Of a stretch of 64,000 nt of DNA, positions 1 to 8,203 are shown one piece after another (positions within the stretch are counted from its first letter, which is position 1; every line of letters starts with the position of its first letter). Location of the stretch: assembly GCF_017833295.1 (NCBI RefSeq), contig NZ_JAFIBW010000001.1, positions 5,828,001-5,892,000 on the forward strand. The letters are read 5' to 3'. Below the pieces are notes generated by a model. The model was not told the DNA's origin. It worked only from the letters and a program-made list of their open reading frames with translations, and did no database searches. This stretch comes from Methylobacterium sp. PvR107. GTDB taxonomy: Bacteria > Pseudomonadota > Alphaproteobacteria > Rhizobiales > Beijerinckiaceae. The translations under genes and the position numbers were made by a program.

Positions 1-573
1 GAAGAGGCGCTCGGCGATCTCGGCGCGGGTCGCGGCATCGGCGGTGGCGGTGAGCGCCAGGGTCTGGACGTTGCCGAGACTGGTCCGGGCGCGGGCGATC
101 TCCCGGTACTCGGGCCGGAAATCGTGGCCCCATTGCGAGACGCAATGCGCCTCGTCCACCGCGAGCCGGCGGACGCCGGCCCCGCGCAGGGCCTCGATGC
201 AGCCGTCCATCAGCAGGCGCTCGGGGGAGACGAACAGCAGCCGCAGGTCGCCCGAGCGCAGATTGCGCCAGGTCTCGCGGGACTCGGACTCCGCCACCGT
301 CGAATTGAGGGTGGCCGCCAAGATGCCGACGCTCTTCATCTGCTGCACCTGATCGTGCATCAGCGCGATCAGCGGCGAGACCACCACGGTCAGCCCCGGA
401 TCGACCAGGGCCGGGAGCTGGTAGGTCATCGACTTGCCCGAGCCCGTGGGCATCACGGCGAACACATCGGCGCCGTCGAGCACCGCGCCGATCACCTCGT
501 CCTGTCCGGGCCGGAAATCCTCGTATCCGAACGTCTTCTTGAGCGCGGCGCGGGCCTCGTCGAGGCGGGTCAT
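1..573 (-). CDS. recQ: ATP-dependent DNA helicase RecQ (N-terminal part, runs off window)
   Basis: This is the N-terminal 191 residues of a RecQ-family superfamily 2 helicase; the rest lies beyond the left edge. The start ATG is at 573-571. Visible motifs are the Walker A box [15 protein letters not shown] near residue 45, [11 protein letters not shown], the DEAH box in [17 protein letters not shown], and LALTATAD. RecQ unwinds DNA 3' to 5' in recombination repair. The order and spacing of the motifs match bacterial RecQ, so family assignment is secure; which RecQ paralogue it is cannot be told from this part. Confidence 0.93.
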   Translation of the reverse strand, partial: MTRLDEARAALKKTFGYEDFRPGQDEVIGAVLDGADVFAVMPTGSGKSMTYQLPALVDPGLTVVVSPLIALMHDQVQQMKSVGILAATLNSTVAESESRETWRNLRSGDLRLLFVSPERLLMDGCIEALRGAGVRRLAVDEAHCVSQWGHDFRPEYREIARARTSLGNVQTLALTATADAATRAEIAERLF

Positions 574-616
574 CGGGATCCTTGATCGGCGTTCTGGCCG
601 CCCTTGCGGCAGGGGT

Positions 617-646
617 GTGTAGACACTGGCCTCCCCCCGTCTACAC
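617..646. promoter_or_regulatory. Inverted repeat, probable VapB/VapBC operator
   Basis: An 8-bp perfect inverted repeat (gtgtagac at 617-624, gtctacac at 639-646) sits 10 bp before the probable vapB start. Antitoxin-toxin complexes of the VapBC type usually repress their own promoter through such palindromes. The autoregulation is inferred from position. Confidence 0.5.
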
Positions 647-656
647 GGGGGCTGCC

Positions 657-884
657 CTGCCGCTCAACATCCGCAGCGAAGAGGTGAATCAGCGCGCCGA
701 GAAGCTGGCATCGCGGGCGGGCGTGAGCAAGACCGAGGCGGTCCGGCTCGCGCTCACGAACGAGCCGGCGCGGCGCGTGCCGCTCGCGGAACGGCTGAAG
801 CCCCTCCTCGACAGGATGGATGCCGTCCCGCGCACGGGCCTTGAGGCCGACAAGGCGTTCTTCGACAGCCTGAACGACGAGTGA
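657..884 (+). CDS. vapB: VapB-type antitoxin
   Basis: A short protein of about 75 aa whose start [17 protein letters not shown] matches the xLNIR-(S/N)EEV opening of the Rv0623/VapB antitoxin family. These proteins bind DNA through the N terminus and mask a PIN toxin with the C terminus. The reading frame extends back to 582, but residues before the PLNIR start look non-coding and would overlap the operator, so a CTG start at 657 is preferred (not certain). The stop TGA overlaps the ATG of the next gene, typical of translationally coupled vapBC pairs. Confidence 0.75.
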   Translation: MPLNIRSEEVNQRAEKLASRAGVSKTEAVRLALTNEPARRVPLAERLKPLLDRMDAVPRTGLEADKAFFDSLNDE

Positions 885-1285
885 TGTTCGTCGACGCCTC
901 GACTCTCGTGGCAATCCTGACCGCGGAGCCGGACAGCCCTGTCCCGCTGGACTGCCTCGACGGCGCGGTGACACCACTCACCTTGGGCCTCGCCGTCTTC
1001 GAGACGGTGGTCGCAGTGGCTCGCAAGATGGCGATGTCCGTCGCGGATGCCGAAGCGGAGGTCGCGGAATTCTTCCGCGTCACCGGTCTGCGCATCGTGC
1101 CCATCGCCGAGGCCGTGAGCGCCCAGGCTGTCGCGACCCACGCCCGCTACGGCAAGGGCCGCCACCCGACGCGCCTGAACCTCGGCGACTGCTTCGCCTA
1201 TGCCTGCGCGCAGGTGCACGGCGTGCCGCTGCTCTACGTCGGCGACGATTTTCCGCAGACCGACATCCGCTCGGCCCCCGGCTGA
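884..1285 (+). CDS. vapC: VapC-type PIN-domain ribonuclease toxin
   Basis: A 133-aa PIN-domain protein. Acidic residues expected to hold the metal are present: VDAST near the N terminus, FETVVAV in the middle, LGDCFAYA and YVGDDF near the C terminus. Family members cleave tRNA or rRNA when not neutralised by VapB. The ATG at 884 overlaps the vapB stop (a GTG lies at 881). The gene ends 3 bp before the convergent denD stop. Length is normal and no disabling change is visible. Confidence 0.85.
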   Translation: MFVDASTLVAILTAEPDSPVPLDCLDGAVTPLTLGLAVFETVVAVARKMAMSVADAEAEVAEFFRVTGLRIVPIAEAVSAQAVATHARYGKGRHPTRLNLGDCFAYACAQVHGVPLLYVGDDFPQTDIRSAPG

Positions 1286-1288
1286 GCC

Positions 1289-2266
1289 TCAGCCGCCATG
1301 GAACTCCGCCACGTGCTGGGCCACGATCGCGTCGAACGACGCGTCCGCCCGGAAGCCCAGGGCCAGCGCCGCTTCCGGCTCGAACGCCTCCGGCCAGGAG
1401 CCGACGATCCGCGCGATGGTCGCGTCGGGCGCGCGCCGGATCAGCGCCACCGCCTTGTCGCCCGCCGCGCGGCGAAGGGCCTCGATCTGCTCGGCGACCG
1501 TCGCCGAGACTCCCGGCATGGTCAGGCTGATCCGCGGCCCGATCGCCGCGAGGTCGAGCCCGGCGGCGTGGGTGAGGAAGCCCACCGCCGCGGCGGGGCT
1601 GGCGAACCAGTGTCGCACCGTGTCGGGCACCGGCAGGATCGCCTCCTGGCCGGCCAGCGGCTCGCGGATGATCCCCGAGAAGAAGCCGGACGCCGCCTTG
1701 TTGGGCTTGCCGGGCCGCACGCAGATCGTCGGCAGCCGCAGGCCGATCCCGTCGAGGAAGCCGCGCCGCGCATAGTCGGCGAGCATCAGCTCGCCCATGG
1801 CCTTCTGAACCCCGTACGAGGAGGCAGGGCGCAGGATGTGGTCGTCCGGAATGACCTTGGGGAAGGGCGGCCCGAACACGGCCAGCGAGGAGGTGAAGAC
1901 CAGCTTCGGCCGGTAGCCGTCCGCCGCGTTGGCCGCCCGGATCGCGTCGAGGAGCAAGCGGGTGCCGTCGAGGTTGACCCGGTAGCCGAGTTCGAGGTTC
2001 GCCTCGGCCTCGCCGGAGACCACCGCGGCGAGGTGGAAGATCACCCCCGGCCGCTCGGCGATGGCGGCCTCGGCGGCGCCGGGCGCCGTCAGGTCGGCAG
2101 CCTCGGCCCGCACCGTGCCGGAGAAGCCCTCCGGCGCCGCGGGCGCCACGACGTCGAGCAGGGTGAGGGTGCTCAGCGTCTGCCCGCCGACCCGGCCGTC
2201 CTTCACCAGGGCGTCCACGAGGCGGCGGCCGATCATGCCGGCGGCGCCGAGAATCAGGGCGTGCAT
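1289..2266 (-). CDS. denD: D-erythronate dehydrogenase DenD
   Basis: A 325-aa extended short-chain dehydrogenase. The N terminus MHALILGAAGMIGRRLV carries the NAD-binding GxxGxxG; FTSSLAVFG and SSYGVQKAMGEL supply the Ser and YxxxK catalytic set. Family and context (otnK, otnI, ltnD, otnC) identify the enzyme that oxidises D-erythronate to 2-oxo-tetronate. It is the last gene of the minus-strand tetronate operon, 26 bp after otnK. The start ATG at 2266-2264 is chosen from the dinucleotide fold; the open frame extends further upstream without meaning. Confidence 0.9.
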   Translation of the reverse strand: MHALILGAAGMIGRRLVDALVKDGRVGGQTLSTLTLLDVVAPAAPEGFSGTVRAEAADLTAPGAAEAAIAERPGVIFHLAAVVSGEAEANLELGYRVNLDGTRLLLDAIRAANAADGYRPKLVFTSSLAVFGPPFPKVIPDDHILRPASSYGVQKAMGELMLADYARRGFLDGIGLRLPTICVRPGKPNKAASGFFSGIIREPLAGQEAILPVPDTVRHWFASPAAAVGFLTHAAGLDLAAIGPRISLTMPGVSATVAEQIEALRRAAGDKAVALIRRAPDATIARIVGSWPEAFEPEAALALGFRADASFDAIVAQHVAEFHGG

Positions 2267-2292
2267 GGAGTACCTCCCGTCGGGTTGTGGCG

Positions 2293-3567
2293 TCAGGCCA
2301 TCATGTCGAGGGCGCGGCCGAAGAAGTCGGCGCCGCCGAAATTGCCGGATTTGAGGGCGAGCAGCATCGGCTCGGGCCGGCCAGCGGTGCGCAGGACCGG
2401 AACGCCGGCGGCGATCTCCGGCCCGAGCAGGAAGGCGGTGAGGCCCAGCCGGTCGACCACCGCACCCGAGGTCTCGCCGCCGGCGACCACAAGCCTTCGC
2501 ACGCCGCGGGCGACGAGGCCCTCGGCGATGGCCGCCAGCGCCGCCTCGATGGCGTGGCCGGCGGCGTCGACCCCATGCGCGGCCTGGAGCGCGCGCACCG
2601 ACTCGGGCGGCGCCGAGGTGGCGATCAGCACCGGGCCGGAGGGAAGGCGCTCCTCCGCGAAGGCCAGGGCCTCTTCCACCACGTCGGCGCCAGCAAGCAG
2701 CCGCGCCGGATCGAGGCGCAGCACCGGCATGATCGCCTCGGCGGCGGCGACCTGCTGGAGCGTCGCCTGCGAGCAGCTGCCGGCGAGGCAGGCGGCGGCA
2801 CCGCCCACCGGCTCGCCCAGAGCGGCGCCGGCGGCATCCGTCGTGCCGCACCCGTCGGCGACCAGGGCCCGCGCGAGGCCGAGGCCGAGGCCGGACGCCC
2901 CGACCGAGAACTTTTGGGTGACGATCGCCCGGCCGAGCACTACGAGATCGCTGTCGAAGATCGCGTCCGCGATGGCGGCGCCCTTGCCCTCGGCGGCCAA
3001 TGCATCGAGGCGGGCGGCCACGGCCTCCGGTCCCTTCGCGACCGTGGCGGTGTCGATCAGGCCGACGGGACTGCCGCTCTGGCGCCCGAGCACGCGCACG
3101 AGGTTGGCGTCGCGCATCGGGTTGAGCGGGTGGTCCTTGAGCGGGCTCTCGTTCAGCGGCACCGCGCCCACGAACAGGTTGCCCTGGTAGACGCTCCGCC
3201 CGGTCTCGGGGAAGGCGGGGGTGACCAGCGCGATGGCCTCGCCGGCCTCCGCCCGCAGGGCGTCCATGACCGGGCCGATATTGCCCGCATCGGTCGAGTC
3301 GAAGGTCGAGCAGACCTTGAACATCACGTGGGCCGCGCCCCGGGCCCGCAGCCAGGCTTCCGCCTCGCGGGAGCGCGCCACCGCCTGATCGGCCGGAATC
3401 GAGCGGCTTTTCAGCGCCACCACCACCGCGTCCGCTTCCGGCAGGGCGCCGCCCTCCTCAGGCACGCCGATGGTCTGGATCGTGCGCAGGCCCGCCTTGG
3501 TCAGCGTGTTGGCGAGGTCCGAGGCACCCGTGTAATCGTCGGCGACGCAGCCCAGTGCGAGGCTCAT
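2293..3567 (-). CDS. otnK: 3-oxo-tetronate kinase OtnK
   Basis: A 424-aa four-carbon acid sugar kinase (DUF1537 family). The N-terminal domain opens with GCVADDYTGASDLANTL, the family's acidic DDxTGAxD substrate motif. The C-terminal ATP domain has LVVAGGETSGAV and LKSGNFGGADFF. It phosphorylates 3-oxo-tetronate at O4 before decarboxylation by OtnC. The ATG overlaps the otnI stop by 4 bp (ATGA), so the two are translationally coupled. Length and both domain signatures are complete. Confidence 0.92.
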   Translation of the reverse strand: MSLALGCVADDYTGASDLANTLTKAGLRTIQTIGVPEEGGALPEADAVVVALKSRSIPADQAVARSREAEAWLRARGAAHVMFKVCSTFDSTDAGNIGPVMDALRAEAGEAIALVTPAFPETGRSVYQGNLFVGAVPLNESPLKDHPLNPMRDANLVRVLGRQSGSPVGLIDTATVAKGPEAVAARLDALAAEGKGAAIADAIFDSDLVVLGRAIVTQKFSVGASGLGLGLARALVADGCGTTDAAGAALGEPVGGAAACLAGSCSQATLQQVAAAEAIMPVLRLDPARLLAGADVVEEALAFAEERLPSGPVLIATSAPPESVRALQAAHGVDAAGHAIEAALAAIAEGLVARGVRRLVVAGGETSGAVVDRLGLTAFLLGPEIAAGVPVLRTAGRPEPMLLALKSGNFGGADFFGRALDMMA

Positions 3568-4346
3568 CGGGTGCTCTCCTTATAGGCGGCGAGCCAGCCG
3601 AGTCCCGCGACGGTCTCGGCGGCCGGGATGTACTCGCAGCCGACGAAGCCGGCGTAGCCGAGCCGGTCCAGCTCGTCGAACAGGAAGGCGTCGTTCATCT
3701 CGCCGGTTCCGGGCTCGTGCCGCTCGGGCACGCTCGCGGTCTGGACATGGCCGACGATCGGCATCAGGGCGCGCAGCCGCATGGTCACGTCGCCGTGCAG
3801 GATCTGGCAATGGTAGAGGTCGAACTGGAGCTTCAGGTTCGGCAAAGCGAGGTCGCGGATCAGGTCCGCGGCGCGGCCGAAATCGTTGAGGAAGTAGCCC
3901 GGCATGTTCCGGCCGTTGATCGGCTCCAAGACGAGGTCGAGGCCGGCCGGCGCCAGCCGCTGAGCCGTCCAGGTCACGGCCCTGCGGTACGACTCGGCGG
4001 CGCGGGGGTCATCGTGCGAAGCGAGGCCCGCCATCAGGTGGAGCCGGCCGACGCCGGTCGCCTCGGCGTAGCGGAGCGCGGTGTCGACCCCGGCCTTCAG
4101 CTCGTCGAAGCGTTCAGGAAACGCCGCCAAGCCGCGCTCGCCCTTGGTGAAATCGCCCGGCGGCAGGTTGAAGAGGGCCTGGGTCAAGCCGTTCGCCCGG
4201 AGTCGCTCGCCGATGGCTTCGGGGGGGTGCTCGTAGGGGAACAGGAACTCGACGGCGTCGAACCCGGCCTTGGCGGCGGCCTCGAACCGGTCGAGGAACG
4301 GCACCTCGTTGAACATGAGGCTCAGGTTGGCGGCGAAGCGCGGCAT
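3564..4346 (-). CDS. otnI: 2-oxo-tetronate isomerase OtnI
   Basis: A 260-aa TIM-barrel protein of the hydroxypyruvate isomerase family (MPRFAANLSLMFNEVPFLDRF at the start). Acidic and histidine metal ligands appear in VLEPINGRNMPGYF, QFDLYHCQ and GCEYIPA. In this gene set it converts 2-oxo-tetronate to 3-oxo-tetronate. Sequence alone cannot exclude hydroxypyruvate isomerase (Hyi); the surrounding otnK, otnC, denD and ltnD decide for OtnI. It is separated from ltnD upstream by 205 bp that contain a dispersed palindromic repeat. Confidence 0.88.
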   Translation of the reverse strand: MPRFAANLSLMFNEVPFLDRFEAAAKAGFDAVEFLFPYEHPPEAIGERLRANGLTQALFNLPPGDFTKGERGLAAFPERFDELKAGVDTALRYAEATGVGRLHLMAGLASHDDPRAAESYRRAVTWTAQRLAPAGLDLVLEPINGRNMPGYFLNDFGRAADLIRDLALPNLKLQFDLYHCQILHGDVTMRLRALMPIVGHVQTASVPERHEPGTGEMNDAFLFDELDRLGYAGFVGCEYIPAAETVAGLGWLAAYKESTR

Positions 4347-4416
4347 TCTTTTGGGACTCCTTGCCCGGTTCTCGACACCTGTTCGATCCGCTCAGCGGAC
4401 CGTCATCCAACCCGAT

Positions 4417-4530
4417 CCCCTCATCCCGAGGTGCCGGAGCGCAGCGGAGGCCTCGAAGGAGCCCTCCAGCCTGCACCGTGATCCCTGAAGCCCTCCTTCG
4501 AGGCGGCTTCGCCGCATCTCAGGATGAGGG
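4417..4530. repeat. Dispersed ~110-bp palindromic intergenic repeat, copy 1
   Basis: Outer arms cctcatcccgaggtgccgg and ctcaggatgaggg face each other, and an inner inverted pair (ggcctcgaaggag / ctccttcgaggc) lies between. Copies occur at 40516-40629 and 52016-52130. Copies 1 and 3 also share a following gtgggatcgcc stretch. It lies inside the tetronate operon between ltnD and otnI and could form a strong RNA hairpin there. Confidence 0.8.
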
Positions 4531-4551
4531 AGTGGGTGGGATCGCCGGTCG

Positions 4552-5466
4552 TCAGGCTTTCCCCGGCAGCTTCGCCCCCGAGACCTGCGCGTAGAGCCGC
4601 GCCACGGACGCATCGTCGTCCCGGCCCATGCCGGCGCCGGACGCCATCAGGAACATTTGCAGCGCCGCCGCCGCCACCGGGACCGGATACTTATCGGCCC
4701 GGGCCATGTCCTGCACGATGCCGAGATCCTTGACGAAGATGTCGACCGCGCTCTTCGGGCTGTAATCGGCCTCGAGGATGTGCGGCACCCGGTTCTCGAA
4801 CATCCAGGAATTGCCGGCCGACTTGGTGATCACCTCGTAGACGCGCCGGAGGTCGAGCCCCTGCTTGGCCGCGAAGGCCATCGCCTCGCAAGCGGCGGCG
4901 ATGTGCACGCCCGCGAGCAGCTGGTTGATCATCTTGAAGGCCGCGCCCTGGCCGGCCGCGTCGCCGAGTTCGTAGAGCGTGCCCGCCATGGCATCGAGGG
5001 CAGGGCGCGCCTTTGCGAAGGCCGCGGCCGAGCCCGAGGCCAGGAAGGTCAGGCCGCCATCCGCCGCGCGAGCGGCACCGCCGCTCATCGGGGCGTCGAG
5101 ATAGTGGCGGCCGGTCGCCTCCAGCCGCGTCGCCAGGGCCCGGGCGATGGCCGGGTCCATGGTGGCGGAGGAGACGAACACCGCGCCCTCGGGCATCGCA
5201 GCGGCGGCGCCCTTCTCACCGAACAGCACCGCCTCGGTCTGGGCAGCGTTGACCACCACGCTCACCACCACATCGGCGTCCCGCGCCGCCTCGGCCGGAC
5301 TGGCAGCGGCGCGCCCGCCGGCGGCCGCGAAACGCGCCACGGCCTCCGGGTTCACGTCGCTGGCGGCGACGGAAAAACCCGCCCGCAGCAGCGAGCCGGC
5401 CATGCCGGAGCCCATGGAGCCCAGGCCGATCACCGCAGCGCGGTGTGTGGGGGTGGCGGTGGTCAT
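4552..5466 (-). CDS. ltnD: L-threonate dehydrogenase LtnD
   Basis: A 304-aa member of the 3-hydroxyisobutyrate dehydrogenase superfamily. AVIGLGSMGSGMAGSLLRAG binds NAD; YLDAPMSGGAARAADG is the substrate loop; AFKMINQLLAG holds the catalytic lysine. In this operon it oxidises L-threonate to 2-oxo-tetronate, parallel to DenD for the D-erythro substrate. ATG 5466-5464 is preferred, with AAGAGG about 8 bp upstream; an in-frame GTG lies at 5487. It lies 90 bp after the transporter gene. Confidence 0.87.
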   Translation of the reverse strand: MTTATPTHRAAVIGLGSMGSGMAGSLLRAGFSVAASDVNPEAVARFAAAGGRAAASPAEAARDADVVVSVVVNAAQTEAVLFGEKGAAAAMPEGAVFVSSATMDPAIARALATRLEATGRHYLDAPMSGGAARAADGGLTFLASGSAAAFAKARPALDAMAGTLYELGDAAGQGAAFKMINQLLAGVHIAAACEAMAFAAKQGLDLRRVYEVITKSAGNSWMFENRVPHILEADYSPKSAVDIFVKDLGIVQDMARADKYPVPVAAAALQMFLMASGAGMGRDDDASVARLYAQVSGAKLPGKA

Positions 5467-5556
5467 GGGAGGCCTCTTGAATTCCACAGGCGGTATCTTT
5501 GGCGCCCCGTCATCAATCTCGACGCGCTCTCCCCCCTTGCGGGGAGGAGAAAAGCC

Positions 5557-6879
5557 TCAGCGATTGACCATCCGCGCCGGCGTGACGAACACGCATACGG
5601 AGCCGACCACCAGCATCACGGCGAGCGCGTACATGCCGGCAGCGGTGCTGCCGGTGGCGTCGCGCAGCGCCCCGATCACGTAGGGGCTGACGAAGCCGGC
5701 GAGGTTCCCCACGGAGTTGATCAGCGCGATGCCGGCCGCCGCGCCAGCGCCGCTCAGGAAGGCGGTCGGCAGCGACCAGAACAGCGGCGAGCAGGTCAGC
5801 ACGCCGGCCGCCGCCACCGACAGCGCCGCCACCGCGATCGTGGTCGAGCCCGCAGTGGCCGAGACCACAAAACCGACGGCGCCGAGCAGGGCGGGCACGA
5901 TCAGGTGCCAGCGGCGCTCGCGCATCCGATCGGCGGAGAGGCCGAGCAGGACCATCACGATCGCCGCGCACAGGAACGGGATCGCGCTGATCAGCCCGAT
6001 GTTGAGATTGCCCTGCACGCCCGACGCCTTGACGATCGTCGGCATCCAGAAGGTCAGGCCGTACTGGCCGGTGACGAAGGCGAAGTAGATCAGGCTCATG
6101 AACCACACGCGGCCGTTGCGGAACACGGTTGCGATCGAGTGCGGGCTCGATTCCTTACCCTGATTGTCGGCGGCGATGTCGCGCTCGAGGAGCTGCTTCT
6201 CGGAATCGGTCAGCCACTTCGCCTCGGACGGGCGATTGTCGAGGTAGAGGAACACCGCGACGCCGATCAACACCGCCGGCACCGCTTCGATCAGAAACAT
6301 CCACTGCCAGCCGGACAGGCCGTGCGCGCCGTTAAGCGCATCCATGATCCAGCCCGACAGGGGATTGCCGAAGATGCCGGAGATCGGGATCGCCGCCATG
6401 AACACCGCGATCACCTTGGCGCGGCGATGGGCCGGGAACCACGACGTCGTGTAGAGGATCACGCCCGGGTAGAAGCCGGCCTCGGCCAGCCCCAGCAGGA
6501 AGCGCATCCCGTAGAAGCTCCACTCGGAGTTAACGAACAGGAACGCGCCGGAGATCATCCCCCAGGTGATCATGATCCGGGCGATCCAGACCCGGGCGCC
6601 GACCCGGTGCAGGATCACGTTCGAGGGCACCTCGAACAGGAAGTAGCCGAGGAAGAAGATGCCGGCGCCGAGGCCGTAGACCGTCTCGGAGAACTTCAGC
6701 TCCTGGGACATCTGGAGCTTGGCGAAGCCGACATTCACCCGGTCGAGATACGCCACCACGTAGCAGAGCATCAGGAACGGCACGAGGCGCCAGAACACCT
6801 TCGCGTAGGTGCGGTCGGCGAAGGATTTCTCGTCCGCGGGCGCGGTGGCGCCCCCCAGCGGAGCGGCTTGGACCGGCAT
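5557..6879 (-). CDS. MFS transporter, anion:cation symporter type, probable tetronate uptake
   Basis: A 440-aa major facilitator with about 12 hydrophobic segments. The first, FLMLCYVVAYLDRVNVGFAK, carries the LDRxNxGxAK signature of the anion:cation symporter (phthalate/tartrate/galactonate) group, followed by FEVPSNVILHRVGAR. It is the first gene of the minus-strand operon, directly behind the LacI-type operator, so sugar-acid import (threonate or erythronate) is the likely role; the substrate is inferred from context only. The frame stays open back to 7293, but residues before MPVQAAPLGG are non-coding. Confidence 0.85.
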   Translation of the reverse strand: MPVQAAPLGGATAPADEKSFADRTYAKVFWRLVPFLMLCYVVAYLDRVNVGFAKLQMSQELKFSETVYGLGAGIFFLGYFLFEVPSNVILHRVGARVWIARIMITWGMISGAFLFVNSEWSFYGMRFLLGLAEAGFYPGVILYTTSWFPAHRRAKVIAVFMAAIPISGIFGNPLSGWIMDALNGAHGLSGWQWMFLIEAVPAVLIGVAVFLYLDNRPSEAKWLTDSEKQLLERDIAADNQGKESSPHSIATVFRNGRVWFMSLIYFAFVTGQYGLTFWMPTIVKASGVQGNLNIGLISAIPFLCAAIVMVLLGLSADRMRERRWHLIVPALLGAVGFVVSATAGSTTIAVAALSVAAAGVLTCSPLFWSLPTAFLSGAGAAAGIALINSVGNLAGFVSPYVIGALRDATGSTAAGMYALAVMLVVGSVCVFVTPARMVNR

Positions 6880-6956
6880 GGGCGTTCTCCCTGTCCGCAC
6901 GATTCCGCGCCCGGACGAATAGTGGTCGCCGCCGCTCGACGGCGGCATTACGCGGA

Positions 6957-6985
6957 CCGATATCGCAATTTGGCAGCGCTGCCAA
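6957..6985 (-). promoter_or_regulatory. Candidate promoter of the tetronate operon
   Basis: On the minus strand TTGGCA (6985-6980), a 17-bp spacer and TATCGG (6962-6957) form a fair sigma-70-like promoter 77 bp before the transporter start. The -35 hexamer lies inside the palindromic operator, so a bound repressor would block it. The -10 match is weak. Confidence 0.4.
6970..6985. promoter_or_regulatory. LacI-family operator, perfect 16-bp palindrome
   Basis: TTGGCAGCGCTGCCAA is a perfect palindrome with the central CG and flanking TG/CA pattern typical of LacI/GalR operators (TGnnAnCGnTnnCA). It lies between the divergent transporter gene and the lacI-type gene, the expected site for autoregulation and operon control. 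Confidence 0.75.
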
Positions 6986-7040
6986 TTCGGTTGTGCAACA
7001 TAATGCACGCGGCTATGGCAGATGCTGCGACGCGCGCCCG

Positions 7041-7113
7041 CTCCCGTGCGGAAGAGGGTGGGGGCGAGGGGCGGCCCTTTCCGGAGAGTTCCCGCCCCTC
7101 TCCCGCACGGGAG
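7041..7113. repeat. Inverted repeat between divergent tetronate promoters
   Basis: CTCCCGTGCGGAAGAGGG at the left faces CCCCTCTCCCGCACGGGAG at the right across about 35 bp. It lies in the leader of the lacI-type gene. It resembles intergenic palindromes common in GC-rich alphaproteobacteria and could fold in the transcript; no function is evident. Confidence 0.55.
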
Positions 7114-7195
7114 AGGGGACCCGCGCACAACCGGATCCGTCCGGCTTAGTCGCGCTGTCATCGCCAGAAGAAGCCGCGTCGGGAGAAGCGGGGCC

Positions 7196-8203
7196 ATGGA
7201 CGACATCCAGCCGCCGGGGCGGCTCGTCACGCTTACCGACGTCGCCCGCGAGGCCGGGGTCGGCGAAAGCACGGTCTCGCGGGTCCTGCGCAACCACGGC
7301 TCATATTCTAAGCGCGCCGGCGAGCGGGTGGCGGAAGCCGTGGCCCGTCTCGGCTACGTGCCGAATCGCCTCGCCGGCAGCCTCGCCGGGCAGGGGGCAA
7401 GTGCGCGGCTCGTCGGCGTCGTCATCCCGTCGCTCGCCAACGTGGTCTTCCCCGACCTGCTGCGCGGCCTGACCGCCGCCCTCGACGCCGAGGGCATCCC
7501 CTGCGTGATCGGCGTCAGCGACTACGATCCGGACCGGGAGGAGGCGCTGGCCGCCGCGCTCCTGTCCTGGCGCCCGGCCGCGCTGCTGCTCACCGGGCTG
7601 GAGCACAATCCGGGGACGGTGGTCCTCGCGAAGGCCGGGGGCGTGCGCGTGATCGAGATGATCGATACGGATGGCGATGGAATCGACACCGTGGTCGGCT
7701 TCTCCAACCGGGCCGTGGGCGCGGCGAGCGCCCGGCACCTCGTCGCGCGGGGCTACCGCCGGATCGCCTATCTCGGCCACGATTTGCGCGTCGACCTGCG
7801 GGCGGGCAAGCGGCTCTCGGGGTTCGAGGACGCCCTGACGGAGGCCGGTTTGTCGCTGCGCGCCAAGGAAGTCCGGCCCGGGCCGTCCTCGCCGGCCTCG
7901 GGCCGGGCGGGGCTGGAAGCGCTGCTGGCGCGCGTTCCCGACCTCGACGCGGTCTACTTCTCCAACGACGACATGGCGCTCGGCGGCTACTTCGCCTGCC
8001 TGTCGGCGGGGCTGGCGGTCCCGGGGCGGATCGCCCTGTTCGGCTTCAACGGGCTCGACTTCGCGGCCGCGATGCCCCAGCCCCTGTCGACGGTGCGCAC
8101 GCCGCGCCTGGAGATCGGCCGGCAGGCCGCCGCCTGCCTGACCGGTGACGGCCCGAAAAAAATCGATCTTGGATTCGAGCTGATCGAGGGAGCGACCGCA
8201 TGA
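7196..8203 (+). CDS. LacI-family repressor of the tetronate locus
   Basis: A 335-aa regulator. The N-terminal helix-turn-helix TLTDVAREAGVGESTVSRVLR and hinge RLGYVPNRLAGSLAG are standard for LacI proteins. The periplasmic-binding-like domain follows with LVGVVIPSLANVVFPDLLRG. ATG 7196 is chosen because it places the HTH at residue 10; the longer open frame to 7022 runs through an inverted repeat. It overlaps otnC by 4 bp and faces the tetronate operon across a perfect operator, so it most likely represses both arms until a tetronate or intermediate is present. Confidence 0.9.
   Translation: MDDIQPPGRLVTLTDVAREAGVGESTVSRVLRNHGSYSKRAGERVAEAVARLGYVPNRLAGSLAGQGASARLVGVVIPSLANVVFPDLLRGLTAALDAEGIPCVIGVSDYDPDREEALAAALLSWRPAALLLTGLEHNPGTVVLAKAGGVRVIEMIDTDGDGIDTVVGFSNRAVGAASARHLVARGYRRIAYLGHDLRVDLRAGKRLSGFEDALTEAGLSLRAKEVRPGPSSPASGRAGLEALLARVPDLDAVYFSNDDMALGGYFACLSAGLAVPGRIALFGFNGLDFAAAMPQPLSTVRTPRLEIGRQAAACLTGDGPKKIDLGFELIEGATA

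Noticed and set aside
5526..5554. Hairpin ctccccccttgcggggag as terminator between transporter and ltnD
   Set aside because: On the minus transcript the T-run precedes rather than follows the stem, and both genes seem to belong to one operon.
1298..7149. Very long plus-strand open frames opposite the tetronate operon (1298-3190, 4657-7149)
   Set aside because: They are antisense shadows of GC-rich genes; they contain no recognisable domain and the minus-strand genes are certain.
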